64,000 bases of DNA from Clostridium hydrogeniformans DSM 21757 (GCF_000686705.1 NZ_KK366004.1:616364-680363); one strand, 5' to 3'. Positions 8,502 to 18,134 are shown, counted from the first letter of the stretch. Notes: a model not told the origin generated them from the sequence alone. A program made the numbers and translations.

Positions 8502-9275
8502 ATGATGATTAGCAAGGTAGAAATCTGTGGCGTAAATACATCAAAGTTGCCTGTGCTAAAGGAAAAAGAAATGAAAGCACTACTTATAGCAATAAGGCAA
8601 GGGAATAATAATGCAAGGGAAGACTTTATAAGAGGTAATTTAAGATTAGTTTTAAGTGTTATTCAGAGATTTAATAACCGAGGAGAAAATGTTGATGATT
8701 TATTCCAAGTCGGATGTATAGGTCTCATGAAGGCAATAGATAATTTTGACTTAAGTCAAAATGTAAAGTTCTCAACCTATGCAGTTCCTATGATAATAGG
8801 AGAGATAAGAAGATATTTAAGAGATAATAACTCCATAAGAGTTAGTAGATCCCTTAGGGATATTGCCTATCGAGCTTTACTTGTACGTGATAGACTAGTT
8901 AATGAAAATAACAAAGAGCCTACCATATCTCAAATAGCTAAGGAGCTTGAGGTTCCAAGGGAAGAGGTAGTATTTGCCCTAGATGCAATCCAAGATCCAG
9001 TGTCCTTATTTGAACCCATATATAATGATGGAGGAGATGCCATATATGTTATGGATCAAATAAGTGATAATAAGAATTTAGATGAAAGTTGGCTTGAAAA
9101 TATTGCTATAAAAGAAGCGATGAAAAAGCTTAATGATAGGGAAAAACTAATATTAAACTTAAGGTTTTTTGATGGAAGAACTCAAATGGAGGTGGCAGAT
9201 GAGATAGGTATATCTCAAGCTCAGGTATCAAGATTAGAAAAAACAGCATTGAGACACATGAGAAAATATGTTTAA
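8502..9275 (+). CDS. sigG: RNA polymerase sigma-G factor
   Basis: Late forespore sigma factor. The protein aligns almost end to end with B. subtilis sigma-G from MISKVEICGVNTSKLPVLKE onward: GNLRLVLSVIQRFNNRG, DDLFQVGCIGLMKAIDNFDL, KFSTYAVPMIIGEIRRYLRD, IYNDGGDAIYVMDQISD, GISQAQVSRLEK. The frame extends back to a TTG at 8472, but the alignment and a GAAGGGA site at 8484-8490 place the start at ATG 8502 (257 residues). It lies 75 bases after sigE and can be read both from the spoIIG operon and from its own promoter. Confidence 0.96.
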   Translation: MMISKVEICGVNTSKLPVLKEKEMKALLIAIRQGNNNAREDFIRGNLRLVLSVIQRFNNRGENVDDLFQVGCIGLMKAIDNFDLSQNVKFSTYAVPMIIGEIRRYLRDNNSIRVSRSLRDIAYRALLVRDRLVNENNKEPTISQIAKELEVPREEVVFALDAIQDPVSLFEPIYNDGGDAIYVMDQISDNKNLDESWLENIAIKEAMKKLNDREKLILNLRFFDGRTQMEVADEIGISQAQVSRLEKTALRHMRKYV

Positions 9276-9303
9276 AAAGAGTCTGATTTTCAGACTCTTT
9301 TTA
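9274..9303 (+). terminator. Rho-independent terminator after sigG
   Basis: The stem AAAAAGAGTCTGA / TCAGACTCTTTTT has a 3-base loop, with T residues following. It begins inside the sigG stop codon. Confidence 0.9.
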
Positions 9304-9380
9304 TTTTGAAAACTAAATGCATATATATTTAGCATAGAATTACTATTGAAAACATATAAATTATTTAGGGAGGGATTATT

Positions 9381-9644
9381 ATGGAAATAAATTCTATGCA
9401 TTCTATAAACCAAATAAAATCTATGGAGGTAATTGATGTAAATCTTGGGGCGAAGCTTGGATATATAAAGGATTTGAAGATAGATTGTGATGAGTGTAGG
9501 GTAGTAGCTTTAGTGTTACCAGAGATAAGAGCATCTTGGTTTACCAAAGGGGAACATAGAGAAATACCTTGGAATAAGGTGGTTAAAATAGGGGTAGATG
9601 TAATTCTTGTAGATTATGAGCAAAGTAATTCAAATGACATATAG
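9381..9644 (+). CDS. YlmC/YmxH family PRC-barrel protein
   Basis: An 87-residue single PRC-barrel domain protein of the YlmC/YmxH family, small proteins found beside sigG and nrdR in sporulating Firmicutes; the precise role is unknown. The visible pattern is a beta-rich fold: EVIDVNLGAKLGYIKDLKIDCDECRVVALVLPE, then a charged loop, then HREIPWNKVVKIGVDVILVD. ATG follows GGGAGGGAT. It has its own upstream gap after the sigG terminator, so its transcription is probably separate. Confidence 0.8.
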   Translation: MEINSMHSINQIKSMEVIDVNLGAKLGYIKDLKIDCDECRVVALVLPEIRASWFTKGEHREIPWNKVVKIGVDVILVDYEQSNSNDI

Positions 9645-9705
9645 AAATTATATAAAAATATAGTATAATACTACTATAGAAATTAAAAAGAAGGGCGTGA
9701 AGTAA

Positions 9706-10176
9706 ATGAAATGTCCATATTGTACTAATGAGGAAAGTAAGGTTGTAGATTCAAGATCTACAGATGATGATAATGCAATAAGAAGAAGAAGAGAATGTTT
9801 AAAATGCAATAAAAGATATACAACCTATGAGAAGATAGAAGATATTCCTATACTAGTAATAAAAAAGGATTTAACTAGAGAATATTTTGATAAGAGTAAG
9901 ATAGTTAATGGGCTTATAAAGGCATGCCAAAAGAGACAAGTCTCTAGAGCGCAGATTGATGAGATAGCTCAAGACATAGAGAAATATTTAAGTAATGAAC
10001 TTCTTACAGAGGTTAAGTCAGAATACATAGGGGAACTTATAATGGAAAAATTAAAGAATATTGATGAGGTATCCTATGTGCGTTTTGCTTCAGTATATAG
10101 ACAGTTTAAAGATATAAATACATTTATGGAAGAGATTAAAAATCTAATGTCAAATAAGCCAAACTACTTAGAATAG
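9706..10176 (+). CDS. nrdR: Transcriptional repressor NrdR
   Basis: Zinc- and nucleotide-binding repressor of ribonucleotide reductase genes. The 156-residue protein starts with a zinc ribbon, CPYC (Cys3/Cys6) and CLKCNKRYTTYE (Cys31/Cys34), followed by an ATP-cone domain (IPILVIKKDLTREYFDKSKI to about residue 140). No nrd gene is nearby, so its targets are elsewhere. A hairpin overlaps the stop codon. Confidence 0.95.
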   Translation: MKCPYCTNEESKVVDSRSTDDDNAIRRRRECLKCNKRYTTYEKIEDIPILVIKKDLTREYFDKSKIVNGLIKACQKRQVSRAQIDEIAQDIEKYLSNELLTEVKSEYIGELIMEKLKNIDEVSYVRFASVYRQFKDINTFMEEIKNLMSNKPNYLE

Positions 10177-10186
10177 TTTGGCTTAT
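10154..10186. terminator. Hairpin at the end of nrdR
   Basis: ATAAGCCAAACTA at 10154-10166 pairs perfectly with TAGTTTGGCTTAT at 10174-10186, and the nrdR stop codon is in the loop. There is no T-run after it, so it may stabilise mRNA ends rather than terminate strongly. Confidence 0.6.
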
Positions 10187-10273
10187 GTTAATATTAAGTA
10201 AAAAAAGGTTAAAATTCAGTAGGAAGTAAAATAGATATAAGGAAGTATGTTAAGATTATGTTAGGAGAAAGTT

Positions 10274-10987
10274 ATGGAAATAATTAATTTAGATATAGAG
10301 AGAAGACTTATAGAAATAAATTTTGAAAATGCCACTATGGTATTTTCAACAGCAGAAGGTGATTTAGACTTTAGGAAGAATAAATCTAGTTTTAAAGAAA
10401 ATATAGAGGAAATTTCTAAATACTATGGATTAAAAGATATTAAAACATTATCCCAAATACATAGCAGTATAGTTTTAGATATAAAAGAAGAGGGTAAAGA
10501 AGGTGATGGACTAATTACTAATGAGAAATATATGGGAATTGGAATCCTTACAGCAGATTGTGTACCCCTTCTTTTATATGATGAAAAAAATAAAATAATA
10601 GGGGCAGTTCATAGTGGTTGGAAGGGAACTTTAGACCATATATCCTTAGAGGCTGTAGATAAAATGATTGAGGTTTATAACTGCAATCCTAATGATATAA
10701 AGGCTGTAATAGGACCTCACAATAGGGAATGTTGTTATGAGTTTGGGGAGGAGTTAATAGAAAAGTTTTTAGGTGATAAAATATTTAAGAAGGGAAAAGT
10801 AAAAGAAAATAGAAACTTAAACGTAGAAAGTTGTATAATTCAAGATTTAAAGTATAAGGGATTAAAAGAGGAGAATATAAAATCTTTAGAATTATGCACT
10901 TATTGTAATAAGGAATTAAAATTTCACTCTTATAGAAAAAACAGAGAAGACAGTGGAAGATTACTATCCTTAATATTTATGAAATAG
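10274..10987 (+). CDS. pgeF: PgeF/YlmD-type polyphenol oxidase family protein
   Basis: Member of the YfiH/YlmD (laccase-domain, DUF152) family. Known members are purine nucleoside phosphorylases/adenosine deaminases, and the E. coli member edits peptidoglycan precursors. The metal-site residues are visible in LSQIHSS (His), LTADCVPLLLYD (Cys), GAVHSGWKGT (His) and IGPHNRECCYEF. The 237-residue length is normal. ATG follows TTAGGAGAAAG. It is 16 bases before the response-regulator gene and may be co-transcribed, although in B. subtilis ylmD sits near sigE/sigG instead. Confidence 0.85.
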   Translation: MEIINLDIERRLIEINFENATMVFSTAEGDLDFRKNKSSFKENIEEISKYYGLKDIKTLSQIHSSIVLDIKEEGKEGDGLITNEKYMGIGILTADCVPLLLYDEKNKIIGAVHSGWKGTLDHISLEAVDKMIEVYNCNPNDIKAVIGPHNRECCYEFGEELIEKFLGDKIFKKGKVKENRNLNVESCIIQDLKYKGLKEENIKSLELCTYCNKELKFHSYRKNREDSGRLLSLIFMK

Positions 10988-11003
10988 TATAGGAGGGATT
11001 TAT

Positions 11004-11699
11004 ATGGCAGAGGAAAAAATATTAGTAGTGGATGATGAGGATCACATATTAGAGCTTATTAAATTTAATCTTGAAAAAGAAGGATATAAGGTACTTACTT
11101 CTGGAAATGGAATAGATGCTTTAAATATTATAAAGGAAGAAGTTCCAAAACTAATATTATTAGATTTAATGCTTCCAGGAATGGATGGTTATGATATTTG
11201 TAAAGAAATAAGAAGAGATACTCTCACCTCTCATATTCCTGTAATTATGATTACAGCAAAGGGAGAGGAACTTGATAAAATCTTAGGGTTAGAGCTTGGA
11301 GCAGATGATTATATCACAAAGCCTTTTTCAGTTCGTGAACTAATTGCAAGGATAAAAGCTGTTTTAAGAAGAACTACCACTCAGTTTGTGGAAACTTCTT
11401 ATAAGTTTGGCAATGTAGCCATAGATTTTCAAAAACATGAGATTATGAAATCTGGTAAAAGAATAGATTTAACTTTAAAAGAATTCGAGTTATTAGAGAT
11501 CTTAATAAAGAATAAAGGAAGGGTTATGACCCGTGATTTTCTTTTAGATAAGATATGGGGATATGAATATATTGGAGAGACAAGAACAGTAGATGTTCAC
11601 ATAAGGCACCTAAGACAGAAGATAGAAGACGATGATAAAAACCCTAAATATATAGAAACTATAAGAGGAATAGGATATAGATTTAACTATGGTGATTAA
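11004..11699 (+). CDS. phoB: Response regulator, PhoB/PhoP type
   Basis: OmpR-family regulator. The receiver domain has the acidic pair Asp10/Asp11, the phosphorylation site Asp54 (LILLDLMLPGMDGYD), TITAK-type threonine (MITAKG) and lysine in ITKPFS. The C-terminal winged-helix domain (about 130-230) includes LTLKEFELLEILIKNKGRV and the recognition region RTVDVHIRHLRQKIE. Assignment to phosphate control rests on the sensor kinase next to it and the pst operon downstream. It is called phoP in Bacillus. It lies two bases before the kinase gene. Confidence 0.88.
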   Translation: MAEEKILVVDDEDHILELIKFNLEKEGYKVLTSGNGIDALNIIKEEVPKLILLDLMLPGMDGYDICKEIRRDTLTSHIPVIMITAKGEELDKILGLELGADDYITKPFSVRELIARIKAVLRRTTTQFVETSYKFGNVAIDFQKHEIMKSGKRIDLTLKEFELLEILIKNKGRVMTRDFLLDKIWGYEYIGETRTVDVHIRHLRQKIEDDDKNPKYIETIRGIGYRFNYGD

Positions 11700-11701
11700 A
11701 T

Positions 11702-13420
11702 ATGAAAAAAAGAATATTAATTTTAGTATTAAGCACAATAATATTTAGTCTAGTAGTAATAAGCTCATTATTCATAGTTATATCTAACTATCAACAAATA
11801 AATAACACTCGTCAGGATCTTATAGTAAATAATAAAATTTTAAATAGAGCCATAGAGGATAAATCCCTTGAAAAGAGGAAGGAGTTATTCAGAGAGCTTT
11901 ATACTAGAGCAGACTTTAGGGTAACTCTAATAGGAAGGGATGGAGAGGTTATTTATGACTCTCTTCAGGATCATAATAAAATGAATAACCACTTAACTAG
12001 GGACGAAATAAAATTAGCCTTAAGAGATGGGGAAGGAAGCAGTATAAGATATAGCTCTACTTTAAGTAAAAATATGATGTATTTTGCTACAAAGACAATA
12101 GACGGGGATCTTTTAAGAACTTCTATAGCATTAGATAATGTTAACATATTAAATGGTCAATATATTAAGTATTATATTACTGTTTTAGTAGTTGTTATAT
12201 CCATTGCTGTTATGCTATCAGTAAAATTGTCTCAAATAATTATGGAACCTATAAAAGAGTTAGAGTTTGTAACGTCAAGAATTGCAAAAGGAGATTTTAA
12301 TAGAAGAGTAAATGCCTTTTACGCTGATGAGGTAGGAGATCTTGCAAAGACATTTAATAATATGGCCGATAAGCTCCAATATACAATTAGAGAGGTTACA
12401 GATAAACAAAATAGATTAGAAGCTATACTAAAAAGTATGGATAGTGGAGTTATCGCCATAGATAGAAATTCTAAAATAATAATGATGAATCCATATGCCA
12501 ATAAAATATTTGATATAGATAGAGATATTATTGGAGAAAATCTTATGGATCATATTAGGGATTTTGAATTTGAGGCAGTCTTTAAAGATACCAGTGATGA
12601 TTATAAAGAACTTAAGATATACTGGCCAGAGGAAAAGGAACTTAGAATAAAAACAGCAGATATTATAAATCATAGGGAGCTTATAGGTACTGTAGCAGTA
12701 GTACAGGATGTTACAGAAATTAAAAAGCTTGAAAATATGAGATCAGAATTTGTTGCTAATGTATCTCACGAGTTAAAAACACCTCTTACATCTATAAAGG
12801 GATTTGCTGAAACCTTAAAATATGTAGATGATGAAGAAAATAAAGATAGATTTTTAGGAATAATAAATGATGAGGCTGAAAGACTTACTAGATTAATTGA
12901 TGATATACTGGCACTATCTAATATAGAGCAAAATAGAGAGGTAATTATAGAAAATATAGAGGTAGATAAAACCTTAAAGGATATATATTATCTAATAAAA
13001 AATACTGCAGATAAAAAGAATATAGACCTTGTTTTTGATGTTAATAGTAATATTAATATTATGGGAAATAAAGATAGGTTTAAGCAGATGATGATAAATA
13101 TAATAGATAATGGGATAAAGTATTCTGAAGAAGGTGGATGTGTATGGGTTACCTCTAAGTCCATAGAGAATAATTGTGTTATAAGTATAAAAGATAATGG
13201 AGTTGGAATAGATAAGGAGCATATACCTAGACTTTTTGAAAGATTTTATAGGGTAGATAAGGCTAGGTCTAGGGCTAAGGGAGGAACAGGACTTGGTCTT
13301 GCCATTGTAAAACATATAATAAAAAGCTTTAATGGAAGCATTAACGTAGATAGTGAAGTAGGAAAAGGAACGGAATTTATAATAACCTTACCTATAAAGA
13401 ATTTTAAAGAGAATAGTTAA
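11702..13420 (+). CDS. phoR: Phosphate-type sensor histidine kinase
   Basis: Membrane sensor kinase partner of the preceding regulator. The order is: a membrane helix at about 5-29, an extracytoplasmic sensing domain (30-155), a second helix (157-178), HAMP (about 179-231, ELEFVTSRIAKGDF), PAS (about 240-340), the dimerisation/phosphoacceptor box FVANVSHELKTPLTS with His356, the N box MINIIDNGIKYS, G1 DNGVGI, and G2 GGTGLGLAIVKHI. All catalytic boxes are intact in 572 residues. The pst neighbours support a PhoR role, and a terminator follows. Confidence 0.88.
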   Translation: MKKRILILVLSTIIFSLVVISSLFIVISNYQQINNTRQDLIVNNKILNRAIEDKSLEKRKELFRELYTRADFRVTLIGRDGEVIYDSLQDHNKMNNHLTRDEIKLALRDGEGSSIRYSSTLSKNMMYFATKTIDGDLLRTSIALDNVNILNGQYIKYYITVLVVVISIAVMLSVKLSQIIMEPIKELEFVTSRIAKGDFNRRVNAFYADEVGDLAKTFNNMADKLQYTIREVTDKQNRLEAILKSMDSGVIAIDRNSKIIMMNPYANKIFDIDRDIIGENLMDHIRDFEFEAVFKDTSDDYKELKIYWPEEKELRIKTADIINHRELIGTVAVVQDVTEIKKLENMRSEFVANVSHELKTPLTSIKGFAETLKYVDDEENKDRFLGIINDEAERLTRLIDDILALSNIEQNREVIIENIEVDKTLKDIYYLIKNTADKKNIDLVFDVNSNINIMGNKDRFKQMMINIIDNGIKYSEEGGCVWVTSKSIENNCVISIKDNGVGIDKEHIPRLFERFYRVDKARSRAKGGTGLGLAIVKHIIKSFNGSINVDSEVGKGTEFIITLPIKNFKENS

Positions 13421-13444
13421 TAATTAAATAGATTTCTATTTATG

Positions 13445-13493
13445 AAAACAGATGGTATTTATATAAAGAGTATAAATACCATCTGTTTTTTAT
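13445..13493 (+). terminator. Rho-independent terminator after phoR
   Basis: AAAACAGATGGTATTTAT pairs with ATAAATACCATCTGTTTT around a short loop and is followed by TTTATT. Confidence 0.88.
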
Positions 13494-13844
13494 TATATAA
13501 ATTTTATATGAAATTAGAAATATAAAATTTTAACACAGTACATTAGTACATTTTTAGAATAAATATTCTAAAATTAATATATTCTCTTTTGAGAATAAAT
13601 TTAATTTATACAATGGCTAAAACTTACACATTCAATAACTTAAACAATGTAGAAGTTGAGTTTTAATATTAAGACACTATAGATTATAGATTTAAACTTA
13701 GTATATGATTCTGAATTTTAAAAGGTTTAATTGGGGAACCTAATGTTAAATTTATTTAACTTTACTATAATACTGCTTTAACTTTAAAAGTACATAATGT
13801 AATTGTAAAGTACATCTAAAGGAAATTTAGGAGGAATGTAAATT
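13494..13844. promoter_or_regulatory. pst operon upstream region with candidate Pho boxes
   Basis: This 350-base non-coding stretch precedes pstS. It holds two short hairpins (TTTTAGAATA at 13552-13561 with TATTCTAAAA at 13564-13573; then ATTCTC / GAGAAT) and four copies of AGTACAT (13537, 13545, 13789, 13809). A near-palindrome, GTTAAATTTATTTAAC (13745-13760), lies just upstream of TATAAT (13766-13771). TTTAAC recurs at 13755 and 13777, 22 bases apart, which is two helical turns like the spacing of PhoP boxes. PhoB control is inferred. Confidence 0.45.
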
Positions 13845-14729
13845 ATGAGAAAAAACTTTTTAAAGCTTAGTGTATTAGCTTTAACTTTAACACTAGGGGT
13901 AACAGGACTTACTGCTTGTGGTAATAAGGAAGAAACAACTGGAGATTCTAATAAAGCTTATTCAGGAACTGTATTATCAATAGGATCAACTGCCCTTCAA
14001 CCATTAGTTGAAAAATCCGCGGTAAAGTTTAAAGATAAATATCCAGATGTAACTGTGAATGTTCAAGGGGGAGGAAGTGGAGTTGGAATAAACCAAGTTG
14101 CCCAAGGAAGTGCACAAATAGGTAACTCAGATGTACCAGCTAGTGAAAAAATAAAAGATAAAAAGATATTAGATGAATTAAAGGAAGAAAAGGTTGCTGG
14201 AATAGGATTTGCTTTAGTGGTAAACAAAGATGTTAACATAGATAACCTAACTATAGATGAAATACAAAAGGTTTTTACAGGGGAAATAACTAACTGGAAG
14301 GATCTTAAAGGAAATGACTCAAAGATAACTGTAGTTAATAGAACTAAATCATCAGGAACAAGAGCTACCTTTAAAAATACTATCTTAAAGGATAAGGATG
14401 AAAAAGAGGGACTTGGAATGACACAAGATTCTACAGGAGCAGCTTTAAAGGCTGTAAGAGAAACTAGTGGATCCATTACTTATGTGGCTTTATCTAACTT
14501 AATGACTGATAAAGACAAAGAGGGAATAAAAGTTTTAAAGATAGATGGAATAGAGGCTAAAAAGGAAAATATAGTTTCTAAGAAATATCCATTCTGGTCT
14601 TATGAATATATGATAACAAAAGGTGAAGCAAAGGATGAAGTAAAAGCTTTAATAGATTTTATTAAGAGTGATGAAAACAAGGAAACAGTTGAAAAACTTG
14701 GATATATACCGATGGGTGATTTCAAGTAA
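13845..14729 (+). CDS. pstS: Phosphate ABC transporter, substrate-binding lipoprotein PstS
   Basis: Captures phosphate outside the membrane for PstCAB. The N-terminus is a lipoprotein signal peptide ending in the lipobox LTAC (Cys25). The phosphate-contacting segments are visible: SIGSTALQPL, QGGGSGVGI, GNSDVPAS and NRTKSSGTRATF. The mature 270 residues are the usual length. ATG follows TTAGGAGGAA. It is the first gene of the pst operon, and a hairpin separates it from pstC, which fits the common pattern of more PstS than permease. Confidence 0.96.
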   Translation: MRKNFLKLSVLALTLTLGVTGLTACGNKEETTGDSNKAYSGTVLSIGSTALQPLVEKSAVKFKDKYPDVTVNVQGGGSGVGINQVAQGSAQIGNSDVPASEKIKDKKILDELKEEKVAGIGFALVVNKDVNIDNLTIDEIQKVFTGEITNWKDLKGNDSKITVVNRTKSSGTRATFKNTILKDKDEKEGLGMTQDSTGAALKAVRETSGSITYVALSNLMTDKDKEGIKVLKIDGIEAKKENIVSKKYPFWSYEYMITKGEAKDEVKALIDFIKSDENKETVEKLGYIPMGDFK

Positions 14730-14730
14730 T

Positions 14731-14760
14731 AAATTAGGCTAGACCTTGTCTAGCCTAATT
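14731..14760 (+). terminator. Hairpin between pstS and pstC
   Basis: AATTAGGCTAGAC pairs with GTCTAGCCTAATT around a CTT loop. No T-run follows and pstC starts 29 bases later, so it is more likely a partial terminator or an mRNA-stabilising element. Confidence 0.7.
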
Positions 14761-14788
14761 AAATTAATTTAAGAAGAGGTTGTGAGGT

Positions 14789-15670
14789 ATGAAAAGCAAT
14801 AGGTTCACCAAACTTAGAAATGAATATTTAGGAAGAACTTATGCAACAATTTGTGGAGTATTAATAGTAGTCCTTACTTTATCCATAATGTTGTTTGTGT
14901 TCTCAAAGGGTATGACGACTTTTAAAACTACTCCTATAAGTGAGTTTTTATTCTCACCTAAATGGGTTACAGAAGGAGATACAAGTTTTGGATCTCTTAT
15001 ATTTTTAGCAGGATCCATATTAGTATCTTTTGGAGCAATAGTAATAGCAGCACCTATAGCTGTAGCTTTAGCAATCTTTATGAATTTAATTTCTAAAAGC
15101 ATAGGAAGTAAAATTCTTCAGCCTGCTTTAGAGCTTTTTGTAGGAATACCTTCTGTTGTTTATGGATGGATTGGTATATCCTTTCTAGTACCTTTAATTA
15201 AAAGAGGGTTTGGAGGTATAGGTTTTTCAGTACTTGCAGCTATACTTGTATTAAGTGTTATGATATTACCTACCATAGCAAGTATTGCATCTGATGCTAT
15301 AAAGACTGTGCCAAGGGAATATATTGAGGCATCTTATGGTCTTGGGGCCACAAGATGGCAAACTATAAGTAAGGTAGTTGTACCAGCAGCTAAAAAAGGC
15401 ATACTTACTGGAATAGTTCTTGGAGTAGCAAGAGCTTTTGGAGAGGCCTTAGCTGTTCAAATGGTAATAGGAAACTCTATAAAATTCCCAAAAGGAATAC
15501 TAGACTCCACTACCACTTTAACTGGTATTCTTACCATGGATATGGCTAATACAATAAATGGAACACCATGGAATGATGCTCTTTGGTCCTTAGCATCCTT
15601 GCTACTTGTTGTATCATTCATATTTATATTAGTAATAAGAGCAATAGGAAAACGAGGTGAATCAAAATAA
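14789..15670 (+). CDS. pstC: Phosphate ABC transporter permease PstC
   Basis: One of the two membrane channel subunits of the Pst transporter. The 293-residue protein has six predicted helices. The permease (EAA) loop that docks the ATPase is visible as EASYGLGATRWQTISKVVVPAAKKGI. The family stretch ELFVGIPSVVYGWIG is also present. GTTGTGAGG precedes the ATG, with a purine-rich AAGAAGAGG upstream. Its stop codon overlaps the pstA start by one base (TAATG). Confidence 0.95.
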   Translation: MKSNRFTKLRNEYLGRTYATICGVLIVVLTLSIMLFVFSKGMTTFKTTPISEFLFSPKWVTEGDTSFGSLIFLAGSILVSFGAIVIAAPIAVALAIFMNLISKSIGSKILQPALELFVGIPSVVYGWIGISFLVPLIKRGFGGIGFSVLAAILVLSVMILPTIASIASDAIKTVPREYIEASYGLGATRWQTISKVVVPAAKKGILTGIVLGVARAFGEALAVQMVIGNSIKFPKGILDSTTTLTGILTMDMANTINGTPWNDALWSLASLLLVVSFIFILVIRAIGKRGESK

Positions 15671-16554
15671 TGAATGCTAAGGTTATAGATAAAATTTGGA
15701 CTTTTATATTATATTTACTATCTGCTTTTGTGGTATTTATATTAGTTTTATTATTATCAATAATAATTGTAAAAGGATTTGGCTTCCTAGATCCTAAATT
15801 CCTATTTGGAGCTCCAAAGCATGGAGAAGCTGGAGGGGGAATAGGTCCTCAATTATTTAACTCATTTTATCTTCTTGTACTTTCTTTAGCTATTACCATA
15901 CCTTTAGGACTTGGTGCAGGAATTTACTTAAGCGAATATGCAAAAGAAGGAATGTTTTTAAATATAATAAGGCTATCTATTGAAACTATGGCATCACTTC
16001 CTTCTATAGTAGTAGGATTATTTGGACTATTAGTTTTTGTTAATTTAGCAAAATGGGGATTTACCCTATTTGGAGGAGCCTTAGCTTTAACTATACTAAA
16101 CTTACCATCTCTTACAAGGGTTTGTGAAAATGCAATAGGTGATGTGTCAAAAAAGTTTAGTGAAGCAAGTCTAGGACTTGGAGCTACAAAATGGCAAACT
16201 ATAAAAAATGTACTAATTCCAGCTTCAATGCCTCAAATTCTTACAGGAATAATACTTGCTGCAGGAAGAATATTTGGAGAAGCAGCAGCACTTTTATATA
16301 CTGCAGGAATGACTACTCCAACTTTAAAACTTGGAGCTTCCCTTGGAAGTAAAGCTAATCCTTTTAATATATTTAGGCCAGCAGAGACACTATCTATACA
16401 CATTTGGAAACTAAATTCAGAAGCAAGTCTTCCAGATGCAGCAGCTATAGCTAATAAATCAGCAGCAGTGTTAATATTTATGGTGCTTATATTTAATATA
16501 TTAGCTAGAATACTTGGAAAGAGAATACATGAAAGATATACAGGGTCAAAATAG
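15670..16554 (+). CDS. pstA: Phosphate ABC transporter permease PstA
   Basis: Second channel subunit, 294 residues with six helices. The EAA loop [26 protein letters not shown] and the motif [15 protein letters not shown] match PstA. It contains [16 protein letters not shown] near the C-terminus, typical of PstA. It starts within the stop codon of pstC, so the two are translationally coupled, and pstB follows 11 bases after. Confidence 0.95.
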   Translation: MNAKVIDKIWTFILYLLSAFVVFILVLLLSIIIVKGFGFLDPKFLFGAPKHGEAGGGIGPQLFNSFYLLVLSLAITIPLGLGAGIYLSEYAKEGMFLNIIRLSIETMASLPSIVVGLFGLLVFVNLAKWGFTLFGGALALTILNLPSLTRVCENAIGDVSKKFSEASLGLGATKWQTIKNVLIPASMPQILTGIILAAGRIFGEAAALLYTAGMTTPTLKLGASLGSKANPFNIFRPAETLSIHIWKLNSEASLPDAAAIANKSAAVLIFMVLIFNILARILGKRIHERYTGSK

Positions 16555-16565
16555 GAGGAAGTATT

Positions 16566-17318
16566 ATGAGTATAATAGAGGCAAAGGATATTAATTTATA
16601 TTATGGAAAGGTTCATGCCCTTAAAAATATAAATGTGGACATAGATAAGAATAAGGTTACAGCATTAATAGGTCCTTCAGGATGTGGTAAATCTACCTTT
16701 TTAAGAACAATAAATAGAATGAATGATCTTATAGATAATGTTACAGTAAATGGTGAAGTTATATATGAAGGAAAAAATATATATGATAAAGAATATGATG
16801 TAATAGAACTTAGAAAAAAAATAGGTATGGTGTTTCAAAAACCTAATCCATTCCAAATGTCTATATATGATAATATAGCCTATGGACCTAGAATACACGG
16901 GATTAAAGATAAAGGTACCCTAGATGAAATAGTAGAAAGAAGTTTAAGAGGGTCAGTACTTTGGGATGAAGTAAAGGATAAACTTAAAAAGAATGCCTAT
17001 GGATTATCAGGAGGGCAGCAACAGAGATTATGTATAGCAAGAACCCTTGCTGTAGAGCCAGAGGTCCTTCTTATGGATGAGCCTACATCAGCTCTTGATC
17101 CTATATCTACATTAAAGGTAGAGGAACTTATGGATTCATTAAAGAAAGATTATACTGTAGTTATAGTTACTCATAATATGCAACAGGCAGGAAGAATCGC
17201 AGACAATACAATATTCTTTTTAAATGGAGAGATTGTAGAAAAGGGAAAAACAGAAGATATTTTCTACAGACCAAAGGATAAAAGAACAGAAGATTATATA
17301 ACTGGAAGATTCGGCTAA
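16566..17318 (+). CDS. pstB: Phosphate ABC transporter ATP-binding protein PstB
   Basis: ATPase of the Pst transporter. The 250-residue protein has Walker [10 protein letters not shown] near residue 38, the Q-loop [11 protein letters not shown], the signature [14 protein letters not shown], Walker [13 protein letters not shown] and the switch histidine in [10 protein letters not shown]. The NPFPMSIYDN-like region and N-terminal YYGKVHAL are typical for PstB. AGGAGG precedes the ATG. Confidence 0.97.
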   Translation: MSIIEAKDINLYYGKVHALKNINVDIDKNKVTALIGPSGCGKSTFLRTINRMNDLIDNVTVNGEVIYEGKNIYDKEYDVIELRKKIGMVFQKPNPFQMSIYDNIAYGPRIHGIKDKGTLDEIVERSLRGSVLWDEVKDKLKKNAYGLSGGQQQRLCIARTLAVEPEVLLMDEPTSALDPISTLKVEELMDSLKKDYTVVIVTHNMQQAGRIADNTIFFLNGEIVEKGKTEDIFYRPKDKRTEDYITGRFG

Positions 17319-17470
17319 AATATTTAGGGAAATAATAAATTATTATTACTTTTAAATAACTCTAGAGAGAAAAATAATAGTATTAAAAAATATATTCTCT
17401 AAAGATACTCTATAAGTGATAGGAGTTATTTTCTATTATATGACTAATATATAATAAGTGAGGTGCTATT

Positions 17471-18127
17471 ATGACAAGAACATCCTTCGATTTAGAACTA
17501 AGAAATCTTCATAATGATTTACTTAGAATGAGTAGTATTGTAGAAAAACAAATATATAATTCTATTGAGGCTTTAAAAAAGAAAGATGATAATTTAGCAA
17601 GTGAAATAATAAAAAATGATGATATTGTAGATAAGCTTCAAAGGGATATAGAAGATAAATGTATAAAGCTTATAGCAAGAGAACAACCCCTTGCAAAGGA
17701 CTTAAGAAATATTTTTACAACTACAAAAATAGTCACAGATCTTGAAAGAATGGCAGACCATGCAGTGGACATAGCAAAGGTTGTAAAAAGACTTAAGGAT
17801 GAGAAGTATATTAAGGAATTAGTAGACATTCCTAGGATAACAGAAATAATACAAAAGATGATAAAAAGTGCTATTGATGCCTATGTGGAAGGGAATGTAG
17901 AACTAGCCTATGCTACTTGTAAAATGGATGATGAAATTGATGCCATATATAAGGGTATATTTAAAGAGTTAATAGACCTTATGATAAATGATAAAACAGT
18001 AATAAACCAAGCTGCTCAATTTTTATTTGTATGTAAATTCTTAGAGAGAATAGCAGACCATGTTACTAATATATGTGAATGGACAATTTACTTAGTTACT
18101 GGAGAAACTGTAGACTTAAATGATTAA
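17471..18127 (+). CDS. phoU: Phosphate signalling regulator PhoU
   Basis: Links Pst activity to the PhoR kinase so that the regulon is off when phosphate is plentiful. The 218-residue, all-helical protein has two PhoU repeats, each with the metal-binding pattern: DLERMADHAVDIAK (about residue 90) and FLERIADHVTNICEW (about residue 195). It follows pstB by 152 bases. That gap is AT-rich and contains AATAACTC (about 17354) and GAGTTATT (about 17423), which could pair over a distance. A terminator ends the operon. Confidence 0.95.
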   Translation: MTRTSFDLELRNLHNDLLRMSSIVEKQIYNSIEALKKKDDNLASEIIKNDDIVDKLQRDIEDKCIKLIAREQPLAKDLRNIFTTTKIVTDLERMADHAVDIAKVVKRLKDEKYIKELVDIPRITEIIQKMIKSAIDAYVEGNVELAYATCKMDDEIDAIYKGIFKELIDLMINDKTVINQAAQFLFVCKFLERIADHVTNICEWTIYLVTGETVDLND

Positions 18128-18134
18128 ACTTTTT

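Noticed and set aside
14063-14476. 137-codon reverse frame opposite pstS
   Set aside because: Shadow of pstS; no ribosome site or family resemblance.
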